Positions 18,514-26,952 of a stretch of 64,000 nucleotides of DNA are shown one piece after another. Each line of letters begins with the position of its first letter. Position 1 is the first letter of the stretch. Source of the DNA: JAGVSR01 sp033765145 (GTDB taxonomy: Bacteria > Pseudomonadota > Alphaproteobacteria > Rhizobiales > Hyphomicrobiaceae); the NCBI GenBank assembly GCA_033765145.1, contig JANRIH010000038.1, positions 1 to 64,000 on the forward strand. Direction: 5' to 3'. The position numbers were made by a program, and so were the translations under genes. The notes under the pieces were generated by a model. That model was not told the origin of the DNA, did no database searches, and saw only the letters and a list, made by a program, of their open reading frames with translations.

Positions 18514-19908
18514 TCACGCCTTCCTCTCAAAATGCTTTACAGTAGTCGAACGAATGTCGCGATCAACGCGTGCCGGCAATGGCTTCAGCACACTAGAACC
18601 CGGCCCTTCCTCGTGCTTGATTTCAGCTGTGAGACCGCGCTCGGCCAATAGCTTGTTGACCCGGGCGAGGTCGTCGCACCATCCCTGCTCAACTTCTACA
18701 TCGCGTCGATTGACGCCAGCGCTGCGGCCGGGATGATCGTATGCGCGTACCTTCGACTGGACGGCACCGCCAGGAGCAGCGCTAAGCTGAACGTCATAAT
18801 TCGGTTCGGAGGGCTTGCTGATCGTGACGCGGCTGCTCTCGTCCCACGCCGCGCCCTGCAAGTTCACCTCATAGCCGAGTTCATGAAGCTCGCTGAGAAG
18901 CAACGACCGGATGCGCTCGCCGTCCTGTCGCTTGCCCTCAGCTTCCGCCCAAGTGAGAGCCTCTGCCGAAGCGCTCCGTGCCGCCGCAACATCATCAGAG
19001 CCAACTACTGCAGCGAGCCTTTCGCGCAAACTATCTGCGCTGAGGGACTGAAATGGTGTAAGCCACGCGAGGCCCTCGTCGACAAGCCTTTCGATTTCGC
19101 GCTTTCGCTTGGCGACGTCGAGACGCTCCTGAGCCTCGAGTTCAATCGAATCGATCAGTAAGCCGCGCTCCGAAGCGGACTTGGTTGAGACGTCCCGCAA
19201 TCGCATCATGAGATCATCCACAGCGACGCGTTGGGACTGTAGGCGAGCTAGCTTCTCAGAGAGTTGGATGACGCGACCAGACACTGCAGCGATCTCCGCA
19301 GAGCGGACATCATATGATTCTTGCTCTGCTTCCTCGAGCCCGGTGTTCGCTTTAGTCATCCGAGCATCTGCCGGCGATGCGGCAAGTAGGTCTCTCGCCA
19401 GAGCCATCTGATCGTCAGTCATTTCCGGGCTAGAGACTGTGAGTGGTGTCGCGAGTCGGTCCCTCACGAGTTTCTCGATCTTCGACTGGGCCTCCTGGAA
19501 GCTATCTCCGAAGAGATTGCCGGCCTTCCCAGCAATAGCCAGGAGTACTTTCCGATCGGCAGGGGCCTCGGTCGACACCAATAGCGTGGTAGCCGTCAGT
19601 TCGAGACGCAGTCGTTTCGCCCTTGCGTCGGAAAGCTGCTGCTCGAGCCGTCGTACAACGTCAGGGAGCTCATCGTACAAGCGGTTGTAGTCATCGACGA
19701 ACTCGTTCCACCGGTTCGCGTCAACAAAATTGCGATAACGAGCGAGCGTCTCCTCCCAATTCTCACCCGCAACTGGTTCGAGAGCTGCGAGCTCAGCCTG
19801 TAATTGAGCGCATCGCTCGAGCATCGATCTGATCAGCGCGATCTTCCGACGAGTCTCACGCTCCTCAGCGTCTGAAATCCTGTAATTTACGAATACGAGC
19901 TTACTCAT
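18514..19908 (-). CDS. Coiled-coil protein of the SbcCD/radical SAM/helicase operon
   Basis: A 464-residue soluble protein of unknown family. The start at 19908 is chosen because ATG overlaps the upstream helicase stop (ATGA); longer readings run into the helicase gene. Predicted coiled coil occupies much of residues 15-110 and 200-330 (for example IAAVSGRVIQLSEKLARLQS). The last ~110 residues are a separate globular domain (LLSELHELGYEVNL, then VEVEQGWCDDLARVNKLLAERG). It is the last gene of the operon. The shape suggests a structural, clamp or substrate-handling partner for the large helicase. No catalytic motif is visible. Confidence 0.82.
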   Translation of the reverse strand: MSKLVFVNYRISDAEERETRRKIALIRSMLERCAQLQAELAALEPVAGENWEETLARYRNFVDANRWNEFVDDYNRLYDELPDVVRRLEQQLSDARAKRLRLELTATTLLVSTEAPADRKVLLAIAGKAGNLFGDSFQEAQSKIEKLVRDRLATPLTVSSPEMTDDQMALARDLLAASPADARMTKANTGLEEAEQESYDVRSAEIAAVSGRVIQLSEKLARLQSQRVAVDDLMMRLRDVSTKSASERGLLIDSIELEAQERLDVAKRKREIERLVDEGLAWLTPFQSLSADSLRERLAAVVGSDDVAAARSASAEALTWAEAEGKRQDGERIRSLLLSELHELGYEVNLQGAAWDESSRVTISKPSEPNYDVQLSAAPGGAVQSKVRAYDHPGRSAGVNRRDVEVEQGWCDDLARVNKLLAERGLTAEIKHEEGPGSSVLKPLPARVDRDIRSTTVKHFERKA

Positions 19909-22900
19909 GCCGCTTTTACCCTGGCTGTTGCCGCGCGCGCAGCATGGATGAGGCGTTCGCGCTCGCGCGTTTGGTTCTGAACCCACGATGATGATTGGAT
20001 CCGGTAAAGAGTGAGCCCCGACCGGGCAAGCAACTTCGGCCGCCAGACTTCTCGCGCCCGTGCTTGTTGCAGCAGGTGGTGTCGGGGGCTGTCGAACTCG
20101 ACCCCCAGGGCATAGAGCCCCGTAGCAGGATGCTTCACGGCGATGTCGAGGCTGAAGGCATCTTCCATAGGCATTAAGGATGCGTCGAACCCTTCCCGTT
20201 GCAGCGCCTCGAGCGCCTGTAGAACGAGTTCGTCTGCCGCTGGCTCTGGCCCTGACATTGCGTAGTGAGGCTTGCTGTCGAACGCGTTCAGAATGCTACT
20301 CGCTGCCTCGAATGCACCTTCGTGGACGAGTTCAGCGTAGCGCATGTACCCCTGCAGGTAGTCGCGGGCCATCGTGGGGGCACGGCGCTGCCCGATGAAG
20401 CTCGAAATCTCCGCGGTTGGCATAGAGGTCACGAGTACGACCTTCTGCTTTGCACGGGTCACCGCGACATTGAGCCGGCGCTCGCCACCCTGCTGGTTCA
20501 AAGCGCCGAATACGCGCTTGAAGACGCCGTTCTCATCGCGGCCGAATGTTGTCGAGAAGACAATCCAGTCGCGTTCGTCGCCCTGGACGTTTTCCAGGTT
20601 CTTGACAAAAAAGCCCACATCTTCGCCTTCGGCCGATCGTGTCCGTTCGCGATCCAGGGAACTGGCAAACCTGCGATCCTCATCGGCACGCTGTTGAAGG
20701 CGCGCTTCGATCAGTTCAGCCTGCTTCATGTTAAATGTGACGACCCCGACGGTCGGGGACGTTGGCATCGCAGTCCAGAGGTCAGCAAGCAGATCGACGA
20801 CTCCAGCCGCTTCGTCCTCGTTGGTTTGGTTCCGATAGAGCCCGTCGACGCGGCGGACTTCGATTGGCTTAGCGCGCTGCACATCCTCCGCAGGCCTGCG
20901 GACTGGCACATTGAGCTTGCCGCCATAGTAGGCTGCATTTGAGAAGGCGATCAGCTCGCGATAGGCCGAACGGTAATGAATATCGAGGCTGGCTGGCGGC
21001 AACAGGCCTGAGGCGAGCGTGAGAAGATCGTCACAGTCTTTGATATGGCGCTCGCTGGCGTCCAGCTCGCGCTGGTCAATCGATGCCGAACCGGCTTCTG
21101 CATCGGCGCCATCTTCAACTAAGTCGTCATCTGGCACTGCCCAGGGGTCTTCAAGATCATCATCCACCGGATCCGGGGCGTCCAGCTTCGTTCCGAAGAA
21201 ATTTGTAGGCGGTAGCTGCTTCTCATCACCGCTGATAATGGCGCGCTTGGCTCGGAACAGCGCGGGCAGCGCATTGACCACACGCATCTGCGAGGCTTCA
21301 TCAAAAATGACCACGTCGAAGAGCCCGGGTTCCATGGGTAGCATGCGGCTTGCCACATCCGGGTTGACCAGCCAGACGGGCCTGAGTTTTAGGAGCCCCA
21401 GGTTGCGGCCCCTGTCGAAAACCTGACGAAGCCTAAGTTGATTGGGTCCACCCAAGGCCCACACGCGAGCCCACTGATCCACGCGCGCCAATCCGGATTG
21501 GCCTATGTGGCCGAGGTAGCGTCGGTTGATATCACGCATCTCATTGTCGAGCCGCTCGAGTTCGCCGATGTCTTTATCAAGCTGTGTTCTGATGCGTTGC
21601 AGCTGCGGATGCCGGGTTTCGATTTCTCCTTTCCATGCGGTTGCTGCCTCCCTACGCAGGAGCGCCGCAATTGTGTCGCTCGGGCTGGCCGAGGCGCGCA
21701 GCTTCTCGACAACTGACTCCAGCTCGACAAACACGGTGCGCGCCACGGGTGAAAGCGTGGCCTCGCGCAGTCGAAATGTCTGGAATGCGATAAGGGTGGG
21801 CAACGCCTCGTCGATAGCCTTCCAATCGAAAGGTAGTGCCAGTTCAAACTCGACTGCTCTCGCAATGCCATGCATGGTTTCGGCAGCAAGATGCGGAGCG
21901 AGGCGCTCGGCCCGGGCCAGGGTCATTTTGTTCCCGACGGCAACGGCAGTCGCAAAGCCGAGGGCCGTAAGAAGGGGGCCCAGCGGCGAACCTTTTTCAT
22001 CTCGTCCGTTCGCATCGAGATTGTAAGTCAGATGCTCGACATGCGACCACAGGTCTGAGGAGGGTGCACTGTCCAGGCGGCTCGCCATATCACGGAAGCC
22101 GTCCAGCCACGTAGCAAGCCTCCGCGCTGTGACCAAGATCTGGCTGCGGTCTGCAACGCATTCGAGCTTCTCGCCAAAAACCGACCCTATCTCGATCAAT
22201 TTGTCGAGCGCGGACCGGATCTCCTCCTCGAAATTTGCAGCTTCCGCATGGCTCAGACAGGAGGCGCCATCGGTCCTGATGCCACGACGTGACAGCACGG
22301 CCCGAGCCGCTCGCCGGCGCAAGACCTGCGGGATCTTGAGGAACGAGAAAAGCCCTCCGATACTGCGCAGCGCTGGCAGGGCCCCCGAGAGCACCTTGAT
22401 CTCTTCTGACGTCCACTCCCGGACCGCAGCGAGGGCCAGCGACGCCGGCCCCGTCATGGCGAGGCGGTTAAGCCTTTCTATAAGGTCCGAAAGACGCTTT
22501 CGGCCAGCCTCGGCCATCGCGACATGGCGCCCACCAGATGCAAAAAAACTGCGCCAGCGGCTCGCGCGCTCCAGCAAGTCGGTCGAGACGTCTTTTAGGG
22601 CCTCCTGATTCTCATCGAGCCACTGTCCGAGAGCGTCGGGTTCATGGCATGAGATTTTTTGAAGTTCCGGATCGAGCTTCTTGCGCTCGACCAGCGCCTT
22701 GAGGCGGTTTTCATCCGCAGTTCGCAAAGCCCCGACGTCTGAAGCGATCTGCGCGGCAAGCGCCGTATCCGTCGCGAACGGACGCAGGACTGCAAGTGCA
22801 GTTCCGGAGACGCCTCCGTCAAGCCAGACCTGAACAAGGCCGGTGCATTCGCTTATCACGGCTTCGACTTCACCAGCGCTCAATGGTGCAAGCTGCGACC

Positions 22901-25900
22901 TCACGCCGGGAACCGACACATCGCCTGCCATTTTGCCGTTCTCGGCAATCATCGCAAGCACCTCACGATAGGTGAGGCCGAGACGATCATCAGTCGCATG
23001 AAGGGCTAGATGATAGCCGTCCAGATCTGCCTCGATGGCGTCGAGCTGTGTCGCGATCTGGCGTCGCCTTGCCTGCGCATTGCCGCCGGCAACCGTACGG
23101 GCATCGAGGACATGAGGCACTTGGGCGCGCAGTTGCTCCAGCACAAGCTTCCGGTCGCTTTGCGTATTCTCGATACGAAAGACACGATGGTCGAGCGTTT
23201 CTGCTGCGAGCCGCTTCTGCACGACATCGAGCGCAGCCTTCTTCTCGCATACAACGAGCACGCTTTCGTTTCGGCCGATACAGTCCGCTATAATATTAAC
23301 GATGGTCTGGCTCTTCCCAGTTCCCGGCGGACCTTGCACCACGAGCCCAGGGGCATGACGGGCACGGAACACGGCGTCCTCCTGCGAAGGGTCCGCTTCC
23401 AAGGTCGTGTAGCGTTCAAGATGGGAGACGTGACGGATCTCTTGTGCCGGTTCGGGCGCACGAAGACGAAGCAGATACTCAAGTGCCGTGCCTTCGAGCG
23501 GCTGCTGCTGTAGCAGTCGGAGATCATTTGCGATCGCCTGACTCGCAAACTCCGCCACGAAGATCGCAGCGCTGGCGTGGATCTTGAGCTGATTTGTTCC
23601 CTGGATCGTTTTTGCCTGAGGCACCGGCTTAATATTCTCATCGATGCTGCCTTCAACCTGCTCAGCGACCGTTCGCAACACTGCAGCGTAGCTATCAAAT
23701 CCGTCGCGAAGTCGGTCGGTTGCCCAATTTTGCCAGCGAACCGCGGCCTCGGGACCCAAAATGGTTTCGAGTGCGGGATTGAGCTGAACCTCGCGCGTCT
23801 GATCAAACCCGATTGAAACTCGCCCGGCGGCCCCGCGCTGAACAGCAAGCGTCACAGGCCAGAGAAATACAGGAGCGATCCGTGTCTTCTCACCGTCGTC
23901 ATTCTGGGCCCTCAGTGTAAGAATTGGAAACGCCATGAAAAGCGCATCAAGACCCGTATCCCGACGGTAGGTCCGCGCCTTTGACTCCAGCGCACGCAGT
24001 CTGTCGACGTGGCTTGCAGGCATGGCCTCTCGAGGCAGCTCAACTGCTATGTCCGAGCGGCTGACGACGCTATCGAGAACGCGGGCCTGGAGGTCCGTTC
24101 CTCCGAGCCCGGTCACATCAAGCACGCTGGCTGTCGCCCGCATCTGCACAAGGGGGCCGCGCTGAATACCCGAGAGAACACGCCGTTCGAGGAAACTCAC
24201 GACGTTCCGCACGTAATCTTGATGCGGCGGTTCAGCCCAATCTGAGGCTGGTACGGCCAGGACGACCAGCAGCCGGGAGAGGGGCATGCGCCGGTTGGCG
24301 GCACGATACGTGTCCATCCAAGAGTCGATGGCTGCACGCCCGCAGCGCTCGAAGCCCGGTACCCGCGCATCGAGATCATCAGCGAGATCCCGCCTTGGTC
24401 GAGCAAGGTCCTTTGTCGCCGATCCGCGGTCAAACTCCGGGACACCGGCCTCGTTAGCGAGTTGCTGCGCTTCCCTCAGGAGCTCTTCTGCGGGCCGGAA
24501 ATTCTCAATTGCAGCAGCTGACAGCAGAAGCAGGTCTTCATCGGTGAAACTGCGCCGATCGATGAGGCTACCGAGGACAGCATTGTCGCTGTCCGGAAAA
24601 AGAGTGCGCTTGGCTCTCCATCGCTGCTCCAGAGCCGCCGTGGAGGTCGCAAGCTGAAGGATAGAAAAGCCGTCTTCATCGAGTTGGATGCGCGCGTCCT
24701 TCGCGCGCGAACGAACGCGCTGAGCCCGATCGGCGAGCAAGACGAGCCAATGGTCGCTCGGCCTCTTGAGGCGACGCAGGTAGGCCAGCGGCTCTCGCGA
24801 GAGCCATTTGGCCCCCACATTTGGGGCTGAAAGCAGAGCGGTCGGAGTGACGAATTCACCCTTGATGCACAGAGGCAGATTTGGGTTGAGCGCTGCGATT
24901 GCGAGCGCCAGCGGGAAATCGCTATTCAATTCCTTCAGACGCTGATCGGTTGCGAGCTTCTTGACCAGATCCAGAGCGGGCGGCTTCTTCTCGAACTCGT
25001 CGAGCCAGCTGACAATCCGACCATGATAGAGCGCAGCCTGAGCGTCGGACCAGTTCGCTTCTTCGGCCGCTATGAAGGCGAACTCCGCTGGTGATGTGAT
25101 CTTGCGGTCCGCAAACGGGATGACTGGACCGGCGCCGGCCGCGGCGGCTTGCTCGTATCCGGTTGGGATATCGCTCTCGCCGTCCACCCAACGGAGAGCC
25201 TGCTCCGATCGCCAGCGGTTCTCGTGGTTCCGCGTTAGAAGCCCCTCGAGAAGATTGCGCCACCGTGGCTCGAGATCCTTCGGCAGCGCGACGCCGCGGG
25301 CCACGAGGTGAAGCAGGAAGGCGCGATCGTGCACGCCCTCAAAGCATCGGCCGTCCGTCAGCATCTCGAGGAGAATGATGCCGAGGCTCCACCAGTCGGA
25401 CGCCGCGGTCGAGGCCTCGGCTACCACTTCGGGTGCCATGTAGCGGCTCGTCTGCCGGAACCGGCTGGCCTCCACGTCGAACTCTGCGATGCGAGCCGAG
25501 GCAAAATCGGTCACGCATGTAACCGGCGGACTGATTGATCGGAGTCGAATAACTGCGGGCTGCAAATTGCCGTGCCTCAGTCCGCGCTGCTCAAACGCAG
25601 AGAGCGTCCGAATCAATGCGACGGCGATCTGTTCGATGGCTTCGAGATCGCCGATGATTTCGTGCCGGAACTCACCGAGGGTCCTGCCTTCGACATGTTC
25701 CCAGACCTCGTAGGCCCGGCCATCACTCCGCCCATGAGCGATGAGCCGGGCAACGTCCGGACGCTCCAGGCGTTCCAGGACCGCGTAGAGGCCTGGATCG
25801 GGCTCCATCCCGGCTATGAAGTGGCGTAAGACGTAGACCGTGTCTTCACTCTCACGGCGAACAAGATAGAAGTCAGCATCGGGTGAAGTTTGCGGCAACT

Positions 25901-26273
25901 CGGCGACGACCTGCCATTCGCCGATGCGCTTGGTTCTTGGACCTGTGTCCTCCCCGGAACAACCGAGCCTGGCTCCGCAGGTGAGGCACAGGACATCATC
26001 CGGTTCAACCGCGTGTCCGTTGGGGCAAAGGCCGTCAGTTTTTGTACCCAACAGCTCTTCGTCGCGAGCCGTCGGTTCGGTTGCGGCATCTGAGGGCTCT
26101 GCGGGTCCGTCCAGGTTGTCTTTCGCGCTCTTCACCGCGCCGGCCGGCGTTGGATGGATGTCCAGCAACGGAAAGCGGCAAGCCTGTCCGGTCTCCAGAG
26201 CACTAAGACATTCGTCTTCGTCGAGCGGGCGCTCACTCGCGCAAGCAGGACAAGTGCGGACATAGAGGGTCAT
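19905..26273 (-). CDS. Zinc ribbon / degenerate protein kinase / SF1 helicase / endonuclease fusion
   Basis: A 2122-residue protein. Residues 1-105 hold two cysteine clusters (CPAC; CPNGH and CLTCGARL). A protein-kinase fold follows at about 115-370, but catalytic positions are changed: HRD is HGN (near 233), DFG is DFA, and the beta3 Lys appears to be Arg; MAPE and DWWSLG remain. From about 480 it is a DUF4011/COG1112-type SF1 helicase: Walker A VQGPPGTGKSQT near 985, DEASQ near 1658, GDEKQLPPT, and VQGDERDW/LNVAVTRAKQ near 1890-1940. The last ~100 residues look like the Vsr-like nuclease domain common on these helicases (LGVEFDSPRHHL). The architecture recalls the kinase-helicase protein MkoA of Mokosh, but the partner genes differ. 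It overlaps neighbours by 4 bp on both sides. Confidence 0.88.
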   Translation of the reverse strand: MTLYVRTCPACASERPLDEDECLSALETGQACRFPLLDIHPTPAGAVKSAKDNLDGPAEPSDAATEPTARDEELLGTKTDGLCPNGHAVEPDDVLCLTCGARLGCSGEDTGPRTKRIGEWQVVAELPQTSPDADFYLVRRESEDTVYVLRHFIAGMEPDPGLYAVLERLERPDVARLIAHGRSDGRAYEVWEHVEGRTLGEFRHEIIGDLEAIEQIAVALIRTLSAFEQRGLRHGNLQPAVIRLRSISPPVTCVTDFASARIAEFDVEASRFRQTSRYMAPEVVAEASTAASDWWSLGIILLEMLTDGRCFEGVHDRAFLLHLVARGVALPKDLEPRWRNLLEGLLTRNHENRWRSEQALRWVDGESDIPTGYEQAAAAGAGPVIPFADRKITSPAEFAFIAAEEANWSDAQAALYHGRIVSWLDEFEKKPPALDLVKKLATDQRLKELNSDFPLALAIAALNPNLPLCIKGEFVTPTALLSAPNVGAKWLSREPLAYLRRLKRPSDHWLVLLADRAQRVRSRAKDARIQLDEDGFSILQLATSTAALEQRWRAKRTLFPDSDNAVLGSLIDRRSFTDEDLLLLSAAAIENFRPAEELLREAQQLANEAGVPEFDRGSATKDLARPRRDLADDLDARVPGFERCGRAAIDSWMDTYRAANRRMPLSRLLVVLAVPASDWAEPPHQDYVRNVVSFLERRVLSGIQRGPLVQMRATASVLDVTGLGGTDLQARVLDSVVSRSDIAVELPREAMPASHVDRLRALESKARTYRRDTGLDALFMAFPILTLRAQNDDGEKTRIAPVFLWPVTLAVQRGAAGRVSIGFDQTREVQLNPALETILGPEAAVRWQNWATDRLRDGFDSYAAVLRTVAEQVEGSIDENIKPVPQAKTIQGTNQLKIHASAAIFVAEFASQAIANDLRLLQQQPLEGTALEYLLRLRAPEPAQEIRHVSHLERYTTLEADPSQEDAVFRARHAPGLVVQGPPGTGKSQTIVNIIADCIGRNESVLVVCEKKAALDVVQKRLAAETLDHRVFRIENTQSDRKLVLEQLRAQVPHVLDARTVAGGNAQARRRQIATQLDAIEADLDGYHLALHATDDRLGLTYREVLAMIAENGKMAGDVSVPGVRSQLAPLSAGEVEAVISECTGLVQVWLDGGVSGTALAVLRPFATDTALAAQIASDVGALRTADENRLKALVERKKLDPELQKISCHEPDALGQWLDENQEALKDVSTDLLERASRWRSFFASGGRHVAMAEAGRKRLSDLIERLNRLAMTGPASLALAAVREWTSEEIKVLSGALPALRSIGGLFSFLKIPQVLRRRAARAVLSRRGIRTDGASCLSHAEAANFEEEIRSALDKLIEIGSVFGEKLECVADRSQILVTARRLATWLDGFRDMASRLDSAPSSDLWSHVEHLTYNLDANGRDEKGSPLGPLLTALGFATAVAVGNKMTLARAERLAPHLAAETMHGIARAVEFELALPFDWKAIDEALPTLIAFQTFRLREATLSPVARTVFVELESVVEKLRASASPSDTIAALLRREAATAWKGEIETRHPQLQRIRTQLDKDIGELERLDNEMRDINRRYLGHIGQSGLARVDQWARVWALGGPNQLRLRQVFDRGRNLGLLKLRPVWLVNPDVASRMLPMEPGLFDVVIFDEASQMRVVNALPALFRAKRAIISGDEKQLPPTNFFGTKLDAPDPVDDDLEDPWAVPDDDLVEDGADAEAGSASIDQRELDASERHIKDCDDLLTLASGLLPPASLDIHYRSAYRELIAFSNAAYYGGKLNVPVRRPAEDVQRAKPIEVRRVDGLYRNQTNEDEAAGVVDLLADLWTAMPTSPTVGVVTFNMKQAELIEARLQQRADEDRRFASSLDRERTRSAEGEDVGFFVKNLENVQGDERDWIVFSTTFGRDENGVFKRVFGALNQQGGERRLNVAVTRAKQKVVLVTSMPTAEISSFIGQRRAPTMARDYLQGYMRYAELVHEGAFEAASSILNAFDSKPHYAMSGPEPAADELVLQALEALQREGFDASLMPMEDAFSLDIAVKHPATGLYALGVEFDSPRHHLLQQARAREVWRPKLLARSGLTLYRIQSSSWVQNQTRERERLIHAARAATARVKAA

Positions 26274-26923
26274 GTGCTCACCCCCAGACGTCCGGCCGAC
26301 GTCAGCGGCGTGATACCGGCGCTGCGCAAGCGTGTTCCCAGTCGCTCCAGATCTCCCGGTCCAGGAACTCCCGCCACCCAGATCAACCCATCAGCTTCGG
26401 TAATCAGATCAAGTCTTCCGCCGCGCTCGCGCCAATCAGCTTCGGCCTTCTGCCAGATCTCAGCCCCGCGCTTGGTCAGACATATGGCGCGCTGGTTGGC
26501 CGAGCCGAAGAGGGGCGCACTAACAGCCTTCGTAGAATCGAATGGCTCAGAGATCAAAAGATCAATCTGCTCAAGAATTGAGGGATGCTGCTCTGTCAGC
26601 TGTTCGAGAGGGAAGCCGGAGTACGCGATGACGCTTGTGTCAGCCGCTATCCGAAGGCCTTCCAGCAGTTCCATCAAGGCCTCGGGCTGCTCGAACGGCT
26701 CACCGCCAGAAATTGTTATGCCGTCTGTTTCCTCCAGCCATGGCTGAACGCGATCTATAATTTCGGATACAGTTATTTTGCTGCGTGCCTCTGCCCAAGT
26801 ATCGCGACTCATGCATCCGTCACAACGGATCGAGCATCCCTGAAACCAGATGCCGATCCGCCGCCCCGGCCCTAGCGCCGTGATCGGGAAGTGAACCCGT
26901 GAAATCCCCACCTCATTAGACAT
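26270..26923 (-). CDS. Radical SAM protein, activase-like (NrdG/PflA type)
   Basis: A 217-residue protein with the radical SAM cluster motif C-x3-C-x2-C at Cys30, Cys34 and Cys37 (CSIRCDGC) and the SAM-binding ITISGGEPFEQ near residue 72. Size and the FQGCSIRCDGC context resemble glycyl-radical-enzyme activases and the small 4Fe-4S single-cluster proteins. No glycyl radical enzyme or ribonucleotide reductase gene is nearby. The gene overlaps the helicase gene by 4 bp and follows the AAA+ gene by 29 bp, so it belongs to the operon. Its substrate may be a protein of the operon or a nucleotide; neither can be inferred from the sequence. Confidence 0.9.
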   Translation of the reverse strand: MSNEVGISRVHFPITALGPGRRIGIWFQGCSIRCDGCMSRDTWAEARSKITVSEIIDRVQPWLEETDGITISGGEPFEQPEALMELLEGLRIAADTSVIAYSGFPLEQLTEQHPSILEQIDLLISEPFDSTKAVSAPLFGSANQRAICLTKRGAEIWQKAEADWRERGGRLDLITEADGLIWVAGVPGPGDLERLGTRLRSAGITPLTSAGRLGVST

Positions 26924-26952
26924 TGGAAAGTCGATCCCCGCCTAAGGTCTTT

